From Microbispora hainanensis (GTDB taxonomy: Bacteria > Actinomycetota > Actinomycetes > Streptosporangiales > Streptosporangiaceae): DNA of 64,000 nucleotides. A program made the position numbers and the translations under genes. Shown piece after piece: positions 8,315-16,287 of the stretch. The stretch's first letter is position 1, and each line of letters begins with the position of its first letter. The stretch covers positions 1 through 64,000 of the forward strand of contig NZ_VIRM01000049.1 of NCBI RefSeq assembly GCF_006874475.1, given 5' to 3'. Under the pieces are notes generated by a model that saw only the letters and a list, made by a program, of their open reading frames with translations, was not told where the DNA came from and did no database searches.

Positions 8315-9087
8315 CAGTCCTCCAGCTTCCGGCGGAACGCCCGCACCGCCAGGAAAAGGCCCGCCGCCGCCCACAGCAGCAGACAACCGACATGCACCAA
8401 AGCCGGCCAAGCAGGAGCCCTGCCCAGCGTCGCCGCCCGGCACAGCTCCACCGCATGCCACAACGGCGAGGCGTACGCCAGCGGGCGCAACACCGCGGTG
8501 AGCTGCTCGACCGGGAAGAACACCCCCGCGAACAACGTCGAAGGCAGCGCCACGAGCCGGAACAGCAACGAGAAGTAACTGTCATGGTCGATCGTCGCGG
8601 CGAACGCCATCACCGGCGCCGCCACCGACACCGTCAGGAACGCGCACACCAGGGGAGTGACCAGCGCCCACGGCGAATGCAGCCCGCCGAAGAACACCAC
8701 CACGACCAGGAAGGCCACCACCGCGATCGTCACCCGGAACACCAGGTAGAGCAGATGCCCCCGGACCATGTCCGCCGGACCCACCGGCGTGGCCCGCATC
8801 GCGTGATAGGCCCTGACCCACTTGAAGTCACCCAGCACCGAATAGGTCGACTCACCCACCGCGATCTGGAAGGCCGTCGAGGCGAGCACCCCCGGCACGA
8901 TCCACGACAGGTAATCGACCCCCTGCACCCTGCCGATATAACCCCCCACGCCGATGCCGATGCTCAGCAGGAACAGCACCGGCAGCACGAACGAGGAGAA
9001 AACCGACGCCTGCCACAGCCGCCGGTAGAGGGTCAGGTGCCGCTCAAGCACCGCGATCGTCGGATGCACCCCACGCGTCACGGCCAT
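8314..9087 (-). CDS. ABC-2 type exporter permease
   Basis: A 257-residue membrane protein, a paralogue of the downstream permease. It has N-terminal LERHLTLYRRLWQASVFSSFVLPVLFLLSIGIGVG, the coupling-helix region KWVRAYHAMRATPVGPADMV, four further hydrophobic helices, and PLWHAVELCRA near the end. It starts one base after the stop of the ATPase gene and overlaps the next permease by one base. It is the middle gene of a three-gene exporter operon. Confidence 0.88.
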   Translation of the reverse strand: MAVTRGVHPTIAVLERHLTLYRRLWQASVFSSFVLPVLFLLSIGIGVGGYIGRVQGVDYLSWIVPGVLASTAFQIAVGESTYSVLGDFKWVRAYHAMRATPVGPADMVRGHLLYLVFRVTIAVVAFLVVVVFFGGLHSPWALVTPLVCAFLTVSVAAPVMAFAATIDHDSYFSLLFRLVALPSTLFAGVFFPVEQLTAVLRPLAYASPLWHAVELCRAATLGRAPAWPALVHVGCLLLWAAAGLFLAVRAFRRKLED

Positions 9088-9088
9088 C

Positions 9089-10024
9089 TCAGTCCACCAG
9101 CGTCCGGCCCGTCAGATGGAGGAACACATCCTCCAGCGTCGACCGCCGCACCAGCACACTCGACGGCTCCAGCCCACGCCGGTGGATCTCGGCGAGCGCG
9201 GCGTCACCGTCGTCCACGTAGACCAGCACCCGGTCGGGCAGCGGATCGACCCGCTTGCCCACCCCCTCCAGCGCCGCCGCGAATCGCGGCCCCGCCTCGG
9301 GCATGCCGGGGAACCGCACCTCGACCACCTCGGCCGTGGAGTAGGTCTCGATCAGCGACCTCGGCGACCCCTCCGCCACGATCCTGCCGCCGTCCATCAC
9401 GACCAGCCGGTCGCACAACTGCTCGGCCTCGTCCATGTAGTGCGTCGTCAGCACCAGCGTGGTGCCCCGCTGCTTGAGCCGGAACAACCGCTCCCACAAC
9501 AGGTGACGGGCCTGCGGGTCCAGCCCCGTCGTGGGCTCGTCGAGCAGCACGAGATCGGGGTCGTTCACCATCGCCCGCGCGATCGTCAGCCGCCGCTTCA
9601 TGCCTCCCGACAGCGGCTCCACCTTCCCGCCCGCGCGGTCGCCGAGCTGCACGAACTCCAGCAACTCGTCGGCCCGCCTGCGGCTCTCCGCCCGCGACAG
9701 CCCGAAATAGCGGGCGTAGGTCACCAGGTTCTCCCGCACCGTCAGGTCGGGATCGAGATTGTCGAGCTGCGGGCACACCCCCAGGCGTGCGCGGATCCTC
9801 GGCCCGTCGTGCACCGCGTCCATGCCCAGGATCCGCAGCTCACCGGTGGTCGGCGTGGACACGCACCCGATCATCCGCATGGTCGAAGACTTGCCGGCCC
9901 CGTTGGGCCCGAGGAAACCGAACGCCTCTCCCGGCGCAACGTCGAGATCGATCCCGTCGACAGCGGTGAACTCCCCGAAGCGTTTGACCAGGCCGCGCGC
10001 GTAGATCAAAGGTTGATCGGCCAC
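9089..10024 (-). CDS. ABC exporter ATP-binding protein (DrrA/NodI type)
   Basis: A 311-residue nucleotide-binding subunit. Walker A GPNGAGKSS is at 39-47, signature LSGGM at 138-142, Walker B VLLDEP at 159-164, and the switch histidine in TTHYMDEAEQL. The C-terminal extension ends in LEDVFLHLTGRTL, the regulatory tail typical of daunorubicin-resistance DrrA and NodI proteins. GTG at 10024 was preferred over an upstream start that would add 48 Arg/Gly-rich residues unlike the family. It is the first gene of the exporter operon with the two permeases. Confidence 0.92.
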   Translation of the reverse strand: MADQPLIYARGLVKRFGEFTAVDGIDLDVAPGEAFGFLGPNGAGKSSTMRMIGCVSTPTTGELRILGMDAVHDGPRIRARLGVCPQLDNLDPDLTVRENLVTYARYFGLSRAESRRRADELLEFVQLGDRAGGKVEPLSGGMKRRLTIARAMVNDPDLVLLDEPTTGLDPQARHLLWERLFRLKQRGTTLVLTTHYMDEAEQLCDRLVVMDGGRIVAEGSPRSLIETYSTAEVVEVRFPGMPEAGPRFAAALEGVGKRVDPLPDRVLVYVDDGDAALAEIHRRGLEPSSVLVRRSTLEDVFLHLTGRTLVD

Positions 10025-10208
10025 GATCCGAGACCCTAACCAACGGCCCCGACATTTCCGCAACAGGTTATCCGCGCCGCCCGGCCCGGCCCCGCCCCGC
10101 CTCCCCGGCGGCCACGCGGAAACCGCCGCGCCGCCACGGGATCCACCCGAGATCCACCGGTCCCGCACCCGAGGCTCGGGCCCGGATGCGTCCGCCCCCG
10201 GCGAGCCG

Positions 10209-10214
10209 TACCCT
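10209..10214 (+). promoter_or_regulatory. Probable -10 of a leaderless promoter
   Basis: TACCCT lies seven bases before the GTG at 10222 of the universal stress protein gene. No ribosome-binding site is visible in between. Confidence 0.45.
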
Positions 10215-10221
10215 GACTTGC

Positions 10222-10671
10222 GTGAACACGTTCGAGCTGGGCACCGACGGCCCGCGAGTGATCCTCGTCGGCATCGACGGCTCGGAGACCTCCCTGCGCG
10301 CCGCCGCCTACGCCTGGGGCCTCGCCCGCCGCCAGGGTTCGCACGTCGTCCTCGTCTACGTCGCCAATCCCGGAGCGATCAGCACGATGGTGCCGGCCGC
10401 GTCGGCCTCGGTGATCGAGGCGGGGGAGGAGATCGCCGCAGACCTGCGCGCACAGGTGGAGCACTTCGCCAAGACCGCCCACTCCCGTGTCGACTACACC
10501 TTCCGCACCGAGCACGGCGACGCCGCCGGCGTCCTCGCCAGGATCGCCGACGAGATCCGGGCGGACGCGGTCGTGGTGGGAGCCTCCACGCAGGCCGGCC
10601 ACCGCTTCATCGGCTCGGTCGCGCTCCGCCTGGTCCGCACCGGCCGCTGGCCGGTCACCGTCGTCCCCTGA
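10222..10671 (+). CDS. Universal stress protein (UspA family)
   Basis: A 149-residue single Usp domain. It starts VILVGIDGSETSLRAAAYAWGLARRQG (strand 1 and the Asp of the ATP site). The ATP-binding signature GAxxxxGHRFxxGSVALRLVRTGRWPVTVVP has the G-2x-G-9x-G(S/T) pattern slightly altered at the first position (GASTQAGHRFIGSVA). Such proteins are soluble stress-response ATP-binding proteins. The GTG start follows a TACCCT hexamer at leaderless spacing; an earlier ATG would add 12 atypical residues. Its end faces the HATPase gene. Confidence 0.85.
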   Translation: MNTFELGTDGPRVILVGIDGSETSLRAAAYAWGLARRQGSHVVLVYVANPGAISTMVPAASASVIEAGEEIAADLRAQVEHFAKTAHSRVDYTFRTEHGDAAGVLARIADEIRADAVVVGASTQAGHRFIGSVALRLVRTGRWPVTVVP

Positions 10672-10716
10672 ACGCGCCGCGCGACCACCGGAGGACAAGC
10701 GCAACCGGCTGGAGGG

Positions 10717-11511
10717 TCAGCGGCGCTCGGGCGGCCCGGACACGTCCAGCGCCCGCAGGCCCTCGAGCACCCGGAGCAACGTCGCCTCGTCAGGGCCGTC
10801 ATCCCGCACGCCCACCGGATGCCGCCGCACCCGCCGCGGCAGCATCCCCGGCGACGTCTCCGCAGGCACCCCCACAGGCACCCCCGCAGACGCTGGCGTC
10901 TCCTCGGCGGCGTCCGCGACAGCCGTACCCTGCAGACCCTGACCCCGCAGACCCTGACCCCGCAGACCCGGACGCTGCTGGCCCGGACTCTGCCGACCCG
11001 CCGCCGGAGCACCCGCCACCCCTGGCGAACGCGTCCCCTCCGGCGGCGCGATGGCCAGCTCACACCACACGATCTTGCCGCGATCCGGCGCCGAATAATG
11101 ACCCCAGCGCCGGGCCAGGCTGCCGACCAGCACGAGCCCCCGGCCGCTTTCGCCCAGCTCGCCGTCCACCTCGCCATTCGGCACCGGCTCGCGGTCGCTG
11201 ACGTCCCACACCTCGATGAACAGGCTGCGCCGCCCCGGCGCCACCCGCACCCGCAACGCCACCGTACGCAGGGCCACCGGGAACATCGACGAGGCCATCG
11301 GCGGGCTGACCACGGCGTCCGTCGCCCGCACCGCGTTCGTCACCAGCTCGGACACGACCAGCTCCGCCGTCTCGGCCAGGTCCCCGAGCTCCCACCCCCG
11401 CAACTGGCACCGGACGAACGCGCGCGCCCGGCGCGGGGCCGTCGCGGCCGACCCGAACACCTTGTACGCGATCCTGCGGCCCTCCTGGGACGGGAAAGGC
11501 GAGATCAGCAT
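10717..11511 (-). CDS. HATPase-domain anti-sigma/serine-kinase-like protein
   Basis: A 264-residue protein with an N-terminal HATPase_c_2 domain of the RsbW/SpoIIAB type. The N box is ELVVSELVTNAVRA, the G1 box EVWDVSDREP, and the G2 box GESGRGLVLVGSLARRWG. About 110 residues follow that are not conserved: a Gly/Gln-rich stretch with repeated LRGQG units, then a helical tail. In actinomycetes these are ATP-dependent anti-sigma regulators or orphan kinases. The start is uncertain because in-frame ATGs exist upstream and none has a clear RBS; the one chosen gives a compact domain. No partner sigma or anti-anti-sigma gene is adjacent. Confidence 0.78.
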   Translation of the reverse strand: MLISPFPSQEGRRIAYKVFGSAATAPRRARAFVRCQLRGWELGDLAETAELVVSELVTNAVRATDAVVSPPMASSMFPVALRTVALRVRVAPGRRSLFIEVWDVSDREPVPNGEVDGELGESGRGLVLVGSLARRWGHYSAPDRGKIVWCELAIAPPEGTRSPGVAGAPAAGRQSPGQQRPGLRGQGLRGQGLQGTAVADAAEETPASAGVPVGVPAETSPGMLPRRVRRHPVGVRDDGPDEATLLRVLEGLRALDVSGPPERR

Positions 11512-11711
11512 CGTGACAGCAGGCCCTGGACGGACCGGCCGGCGAGGACCGGGACGGCCGGTCGGGGAAAACCCATGCCTCCGATCATCTGTCATGAACG
11601 CCGGCAAAGTGGCGGGCTTCACGGCATTCGCCTAACTTTCTCCTCCCGCTCACTCCTTGGACGCCGCCCTACCTGACAGAAGATGACAGGAACACGCGGC
11701 ACCCTGGACCC

Positions 11712-12110
11712 ATGAACGGACACGCCACCGGCACCTTCGACATCACCAACTGGACCGAACTGGCCACCGAGGACAAGGAAGGCGCCACCTTCGGCCGCAA
11801 CGCCATCGCCAAGACCTTCCACGGCGACATCGTCGGCACCAGCACCACCGAGATCCTCACCGTCGTCACCCCCGAAGGCCCCGCCGCCTACGTCGGTGTC
11901 GAACACGTCGACGGCACCCTCCACGGCCGCAAGGGCACCTTCGCGCTGCAGCACAGCGCCGGCAGCCACAACGGCGAACAGTGGCTGAAATGGCAGATCG
12001 TCCCCACCAGCGGCACCGGCGAACTGACCGGCCTCACCGGCGAGGGCACCATCCGCGTGGACGACGACGGCCACCACTACCTCCTCGACTACACCCTCCC
12101 CGAGGACTGA
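11712..12110 (+). CDS. DUF3224 domain protein
   Basis: A 132-residue beta-rich protein. The DUF3224 pattern is visible throughout: GTFDITNWTELATEDKEG, then FHGDIVGTSTTEIL, GVEHVDGTLHGRKGTFALQHSA, and GTGELTGLTGEGTIRVDDDGHHYLLDYTL. The fold resembles allene-oxide-cyclase/dirigent-like barrels, but no activity has been assigned. There is no signal peptide. It is followed 29 nt later by the lipid-kinase-like gene in the same direction. Confidence 0.85.
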   Translation: MNGHATGTFDITNWTELATEDKEGATFGRNAIAKTFHGDIVGTSTTEILTVVTPEGPAAYVGVEHVDGTLHGRKGTFALQHSAGSHNGEQWLKWQIVPTSGTGELTGLTGEGTIRVDDDGHHYLLDYTLPED

Positions 12111-12139
12111 CCACCCCCCATCCGGGTAGCCGCCGATGC

Positions 12140-13093
12140 ATGGTGAAACCCGCTGACCGGCAGCCCGCGGACGACCACGCCGCCGCGCCCGCCACCCCCC
12201 GCACCCCGGCACCCCGCGTCGCCGTCATCGCACACCGCAAGAAGACCCTCGGCGGCGGCCTCGACGAGCTCCGCAAGCTCATCACCGGCTACGACGTCGA
12301 CGACCTGCTCTGGTATGAGGTCCCCAAGAGCAAGAAGGCCCCCAAGAAGGTCCGCCGGGCACTCAAGGACGGCGCCGAGCTGTTCTTCCTCTGGGGCGGC
12401 GACGGCACCGTGCAACGCTGCGTCGACGCCCTCGCCGGCAGCGACGCCACCATCGCCGTCGTCCCCGCCGGGACCGCCAACCTCCTCGCCCGCAACCTCG
12501 GCATCCCCGAAGACCTCGCCGAGGCCGTGCGCATCGGCTTCGAGGGCCGCCGCGCCAAACTCGACCTCGGCAAGATCAACGGGGAGCACTTCGCCGTCAT
12601 GGCGGGCGTCGGCCTCGACGCCGAGATGATCGCCGACGCCGACCGCGGGCTCAAGGACCGCCTCGGCCGCCTCGCCTACATCTGGACCGGCCTGCGCCAC
12701 GTCGGCGGCGCCGTCACCCCCATGAAGATCAAAGTCGACGGCGACGACTGGTTCGAGGGCGACGCCAGTTGCGTCCTCGTCGGCAACGTCGGCACCGTCA
12801 CCGGCGGTATCGACGTCTTCGAAGACGTCCGCCACGACGACGGCCGGCTCGACGTCGGCGTCTCCACCGCGCAAGGCCCCATCCAATGGGCCCGCACCCT
12901 CGGCCGCATGAGCGCCGGCCACGCCGAAAAGTCCCCCTTCGTCCGCATCACCCGTGCCAGGAAGGTGACGGTCAAGCTCCGCACCCCCATGGCGTACGAA
13001 CTCGACGGGGGAGTGCGCGACCGGGTCACCCGCATCACGATCAAAGCCGTGCCCCACGCCGTCACCGTCTGCCTGCCCGACACCACCACCTGA
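12140..13093 (+). CDS. Diacylglycerol kinase-family lipid kinase
   Basis: A 317-residue member of the DAGK catalytic family (DgkB/YegS/sphingosine-kinase-like). The ATP-binding motif GGDGTVQRCVDAL and the motif AGTANLLARNLGIP are both intact. Further conserved elements are VMAGVGLDAEMIADADR, GNVGTVTGGIDVFEDV and HDDGRLDVG. It is predicted to phosphorylate a lipid or lipid-like alcohol at the membrane surface; the substrate is not predictable. A proline-rich N-terminal lead of about 25 residues precedes the domain. The large upstream frame extension lies over DUF3224 and is rejected. Confidence 0.88.
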   Translation: MVKPADRQPADDHAAAPATPRTPAPRVAVIAHRKKTLGGGLDELRKLITGYDVDDLLWYEVPKSKKAPKKVRRALKDGAELFFLWGGDGTVQRCVDALAGSDATIAVVPAGTANLLARNLGIPEDLAEAVRIGFEGRRAKLDLGKINGEHFAVMAGVGLDAEMIADADRGLKDRLGRLAYIWTGLRHVGGAVTPMKIKVDGDDWFEGDASCVLVGNVGTVTGGIDVFEDVRHDDGRLDVGVSTAQGPIQWARTLGRMSAGHAEKSPFVRITRARKVTVKLRTPMAYELDGGVRDRVTRITIKAVPHAVTVCLPDTTT

Positions 13094-13108
13094 CCACAAC
13101 CGCACGGC

Positions 13109-14449
13109 CTACCGAGGCCGCACGTTGTGGTTGCGGGCGAACAGGTTGCCGGGGTCCCACTGACGCTTGACCGCCGACAGCCGCTCGTAGGTCCGCGGCG
13201 GATAGACCGCCGCCACATCCTCCTCACCCGCCGACGCGAGGAAGTTCACGTACGCACCGCCGACGTGGGGCGCGAGCCTGCCCCAGATCGCCTCCAGGCC
13301 CGGCAACGCAGCCTCCACGACCGGCGCCGGCCCCGCGACCGTGGTCCCGATCATCAACTCCGCCCGGCGATGCGCATACGCCGTGGCGTCGCCGGGCACC
13401 CGGGCCACCGCGCCGCCCACACTGCGTACGGAGATGAACGGCGCCCCCTCCGCCGCCCCGGCCGCAGCGAGAATCCGCACGACCTCGGTCACCGACTCCC
13501 TCTCGACGAACCCGCTCCGGGTGAACAGGCGAATCCCCGGCGGCGCGACGGCACCGTCCACGAGCGTGTCGGCATACGGCCGCAGCGCGACATCGTCGGC
13601 GATCACCGTGCCGAGCCGGCGGATCGGATCGATCGCCCGAGCAGCGAGGTGCGGGTCGTCCCCGTCGAAAGCGACCTGCACCTCCATCGGCGCCCGAGGA
13701 CCACCGGCCAGAGGATTGGCGAGATTCGCAATGGACGTCAGCTCCTCCGGCGCCCCGCGCAGCCAGTCCGCCCACCCCTGGAGCACGGCGGCGGCCTCCT
13801 CCGCGGGAAACGCGATCTTCCCGAAGAAGACGTCCGTCGTCGGATGCGCCGCGAACTCGAACGCGGTCACGATCCCGAAATTGCCACCGCCACCCCGAAG
13901 GGCCCAGAACAACTCGGCGTTCTCTTCCACACCGGCCCGCACGACCTCCCCGCCAGCGGTCACCACCTCAGCGGCGACCAGGCTGTCCAACGCCAGACCG
14001 TGCTTCCTGACCTTCCAGCCGATGCCGCCGCCCAACGTCAGCCCGCCGACGCCGACGCTCCTGGTGTCACCCGAGGAGATCGCCAGCCCATGCGGGGCCA
14101 GAGCGGCCGCGACCCGACCCCAGGTGGCGCCACCGCCGACCCGCACGATGTGCCGCTCCTTGTCGACGACCTCGACCGCCGCGAGCCCGCTCAGGTCGAT
14201 CACCACACCGCCGTCGTTCGTGCCGAAGCCCGCGAAGCCGTGACCGCCGCCCCGCACCGACAGCACAAGCCCCGCATCCGCGGCGAATCTCACCCCCGCC
14301 CGCACATCCCCGACACTCCTGGGCCGCAGGACACAGGCCGGACTGCCCTGCACCAGCGCGGTCCGCGCGGCCGACGCGTACTCCGCCGCTCCCGGTTCGA
14401 TGACCTCGCCACCGAAGTCACGGCGAAGGGTCTCAAGCGCTGCGTTCAT
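13109..14449 (-). CDS. FAD-linked oxidoreductase (berberine-bridge-enzyme type)
   Basis: A 446-residue flavoprotein with an N-terminal FAD-binding domain (VRGGGHGFAGFG, where the His is the usual 8-alpha covalent attachment site, then GVGGLTLGGGIGW). The C-terminal BBE segment is AYVNFLASAG followed by KRQWDPGNLFARNHNV. The second, cysteinyl FAD attachment seen in bicovalent enzymes is absent: the position reads SGDTRSVGVGG. It is predicted to oxidise alcohols or secondary metabolites using oxygen. It is divergent from an ECF41 sigma factor, and oxidoreductases are typical ECF41 targets. Confidence 0.9.
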   Translation of the reverse strand: MNAALETLRRDFGGEVIEPGAAEYASAARTALVQGSPACVLRPRSVGDVRAGVRFAADAGLVLSVRGGGHGFAGFGTNDGGVVIDLSGLAAVEVVDKERHIVRVGGGATWGRVAAALAPHGLAISSGDTRSVGVGGLTLGGGIGWKVRKHGLALDSLVAAEVVTAGGEVVRAGVEENAELFWALRGGGGNFGIVTAFEFAAHPTTDVFFGKIAFPAEEAAAVLQGWADWLRGAPEELTSIANLANPLAGGPRAPMEVQVAFDGDDPHLAARAIDPIRRLGTVIADDVALRPYADTLVDGAVAPPGIRLFTRSGFVERESVTEVVRILAAAGAAEGAPFISVRSVGGAVARVPGDATAYAHRRAELMIGTTVAGPAPVVEAALPGLEAIWGRLAPHVGGAYVNFLASAGEEDVAAVYPPRTYERLSAVKRQWDPGNLFARNHNVRPR

Positions 14450-14528
14450 GACGTGTGCTCCTCACTCGTGCCGCGCCGCGCACCGGCGCGGCGTCCTGAC
14501 GAGCAAGAGATCCCGGCCACCCGAGCCC

Positions 14529-14535
14529 TGTGACA
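14529..14535 (-). promoter_or_regulatory. ECF41-type -35 motif facing the FAD oxidoreductase gene
   Basis: On the minus strand these bases read TGTCACA, the -35 element reported for ECF41 sigma factors. A CGTC -10 element at the expected spacing is not seen (the nearest is about 27 nt away), so activity is uncertain. Confidence 0.35.
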
Positions 14536-14544
14536 GCACGGCTG

Positions 14545-14560
14545 TGTGACGTGCGTCACC
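14545..14560. promoter_or_regulatory. CRP-like dyad between oxidoreductase and sigJ
   Basis: TGTGA-N6-TCACC closely matches the CRP/FNR-family dyad TGTGA-N6-TCACA, and the inner fourteen bases pair as GTGACG/CGTCAC. A related GTGA-N6-TCACA box stands before the next sigma gene. The binding protein is not encoded here. Confidence 0.5.
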
Positions 14561-14569
14561 GGCCCCACG

Positions 14570-14576
14570 TGTCACA
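14570..14576 (+). promoter_or_regulatory. ECF41-type -35 motif upstream of sigJ
   Basis: TGTCACA matches the ECF41 -35 consensus. A CGTA occurs 19 nt later at 14596-14599, where CGTC would be the consensus -10. It suggests autoregulation of the sigma factor. Confidence 0.45.
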
Positions 14577-14640
14577 AAGCAGCGGGCACCGGGATCGTAT
14601 GGACGCAACGGCCGAGAACCACCAGACAGGAAACCCGCGA

Positions 14641-15576
14641 ATGAGCGAGAGACCGACGGACACGCCCCAGCCGCTCGGCGGCCGGACGGAGCCCGCCATG
14701 GAGCCCGCCATGGACCGGGCCACCGAGGCGTTCGTCGCCCACCGCAACCTGCTGTTCACCGTCGCCTACGAGATGCTCGGCTCGGCCGCCGACGCCGAGG
14801 ACGTCCTCCAGGAGACCTGGCTGCTGTGGGCGGGCGTCGACCTCCACGCCGTACGCGACCAGCGCGCCTACCTCGTGCGCATCACCACCCGCCAGGCCCT
14901 GAAACGACTCCGGACACTCGGCCGCCGCAGGGAGTCGTACGTCGGGCCGTGGCTGCCGGAGCCGCTGCTGACCGCGCCGGATGTGGCCGAGGACGTGGAG
15001 CTCGCCGAGAGCGTGTCGATGGCGATGCTGCTGGTGCTGGAGACGCTGTCGCCGACCGAGCGGGCGGTGTTCGTGCTGCGCGAGGTATTCGACCTGGACT
15101 ACGACGAGATCGCCGACGCCGTCGGCAAGAGCCAGGCCGCCGTCCGCCAGATCGCCCACCGCGCCCGCTCCCACGTCGCCGCCCGCCGCCCCCGCGACGC
15201 CGCCACGCCAGACCAGACCCGCCACGCCCTCCAGGCGTTCAAACGGGCGGTCGAAACCGGCGACCTGCAACACCTGCTCGACATCCTCGCCCCCGACATC
15301 GTCTTCCTGGCGGACGGCGGCGGACTCAAGCAGGCCGCCCTGACCCCCATCGTGGGCGCCGACCAGGTGGCCCACCTGCTGAGCAGGCTCACCCCCGCGG
15401 CCTCGCTGCAGCCCACACACGTCAACGGTTATCCCGCACTGATGGTCCGGGTCGGCGGCCACGTCGACACCGTCATCACCGTACGCATCGACGACGGCCG
15501 CATCACCGGCCTCTACGCCGTACGCAACCCGGAGAAACTGTCACACATGGAGCGGGAGACCACCGTGACCCGCTGA
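14641..15576 (+). CDS. sigJ: ECF41-type RNA polymerase sigma factor (SigJ-like)
   Basis: A 311-residue extracytoplasmic-function sigma factor with fused C-terminal SnoaL-like regulatory domain. Region 2 covers about residues 20-90 (AYEMLGSAADAEDVLQETWLLW), followed by the linker motif WLPEPL. Region 4 is at 130-180 (LSPTERAVFVLREVFDLDYDEIADAVGKSQAAVRQIAHRAR). The extension carries the three ECF41 hallmarks: DGGG in LADGGGLKQAAL, NGYPA, and NPEKL near the C-terminus. In ECF41 the extension replaces an anti-sigma factor. GGAAA 10 nt upstream of the ATG supports the start, with an in-frame ATG 14 codons earlier. Divergent from an FAD oxidoreductase. Confidence 0.92.
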   Translation: MSERPTDTPQPLGGRTEPAMEPAMDRATEAFVAHRNLLFTVAYEMLGSAADAEDVLQETWLLWAGVDLHAVRDQRAYLVRITTRQALKRLRTLGRRRESYVGPWLPEPLLTAPDVAEDVELAESVSMAMLLVLETLSPTERAVFVLREVFDLDYDEIADAVGKSQAAVRQIAHRARSHVAARRPRDAATPDQTRHALQAFKRAVETGDLQHLLDILAPDIVFLADGGGLKQAALTPIVGADQVAHLLSRLTPAASLQPTHVNGYPALMVRVGGHVDTVITVRIDDGRITGLYAVRNPEKLSHMERETTVTR

Positions 15577-15671
15577 CACCCGACCGGCCGGCCCGTACGG
15601 GGGAGACCCGGACCACCGGCCCATCTGCAGCACGGCCCAGCAGCGAGCCCATCCTCGCGGCCGGGCCTTTG

Positions 15672-15687
15672 CGTGAGGCGCATCACA
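15672..15687. promoter_or_regulatory. CRP-like dyad upstream of the ECF-ABC operon
   Basis: CGTGA-N6-TCACA matches the CRP/FNR-family consensus at nine of ten conserved positions. It ends 45 nt before the ATG of the second ECF sigma gene. It resembles the dyad at 14545-14560. Confidence 0.5.
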
Positions 15688-15732
15688 CCGACTCGCGCCG
15701 AACCCCGCGACCCGGCACAGTACCCACACACG

Positions 15733-16287
15733 ATGGACGACACGGACCTCCCGCTGCTGCGACTGGTCGCCGCCGGTGACGAGCACGCCTTCGAACTGCT
15801 CTACACCCGGCACGCCCACGCCCTGCTCGCCTACGCCCAAGGACTGCTACGCGACCGCGGCGCCGCAGAGGAGGCCCTCCAGGAAACCTTCATCGCCCTC
15901 TGGCGCTCGGCCCACGCCTACGAAGGCCGCTCCACCGTCCGCACCTGGCTGTACGGCATCTGCCGCCGCCAGGCACTCAAACGCATGAACGGCGACCGCC
16001 CCGCCCCCCACCCCCTGGACGAAGCCGCCCACCTGCCCTCCACAGAACCCGACCCCGAAACCGTGGCCCTCGCCCGCGCCGACACCGCCGCCGTCGCCGC
16101 CGCACTCACCACACTGCCCGCCGCCCACCGCGAAGTCCTCACCCTCGCCCTGTCCGCCGGACTGTCCCACGCCGAGATCTCCCAGATCCTGGACATCCCC
16201 GTCGGCACCGTCAAAAGCAGGCTGTTCACCGCCCGCGCCACCCTCGCCCGAGCCCTGCCCGTCGAAGCCGAGGGGAGAACACGATGA
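15733..16287 (+). CDS. ECF-family RNA polymerase sigma factor
   Basis: A 184-residue sigma-70 factor with only regions 2 and 4. Region 2 holds FELLYTRHAHALLAYAQGLLRD and AEEALQETFIALWRSA; region 4 holds LPAAHREVLTLALSAGLSHAEISQILDIPVGTVKSRLFTARATL. The ATG was chosen because upstream residues are atypical and overlap promoter-like sequence. Its stop overlaps the start of the zinc-finger membrane gene (ATGA), so the pair is translationally coupled, as usual for sigma/anti-sigma pairs. It heads a five-gene operon that includes a complete ABC-2 transporter. Confidence 0.9.
   Translation: MDDTDLPLLRLVAAGDEHAFELLYTRHAHALLAYAQGLLRDRGAAEEALQETFIALWRSAHAYEGRSTVRTWLYGICRRQALKRMNGDRPAPHPLDEAAHLPSTEPDPETVALARADTAAVAAALTTLPAAHREVLTLALSAGLSHAEISQILDIPVGTVKSRLFTARATLARALPVEAEGRTR

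Noticed and set aside
6350-8578. A 742-codon plus-strand frame across the AlkZ-type gene and beyond
   Set aside because: After the duplication at 7001-7050 it becomes Arg/Pro/His/Gln-rich and runs antisense through two intact ABC permease genes.
13109-14449. Bicovalent FAD attachment in the BBE-type oxidase
   Set aside because: The histidine is present, but the cysteine position reads Ser/Gly/Asp/Thr, so only single covalent attachment is supported.
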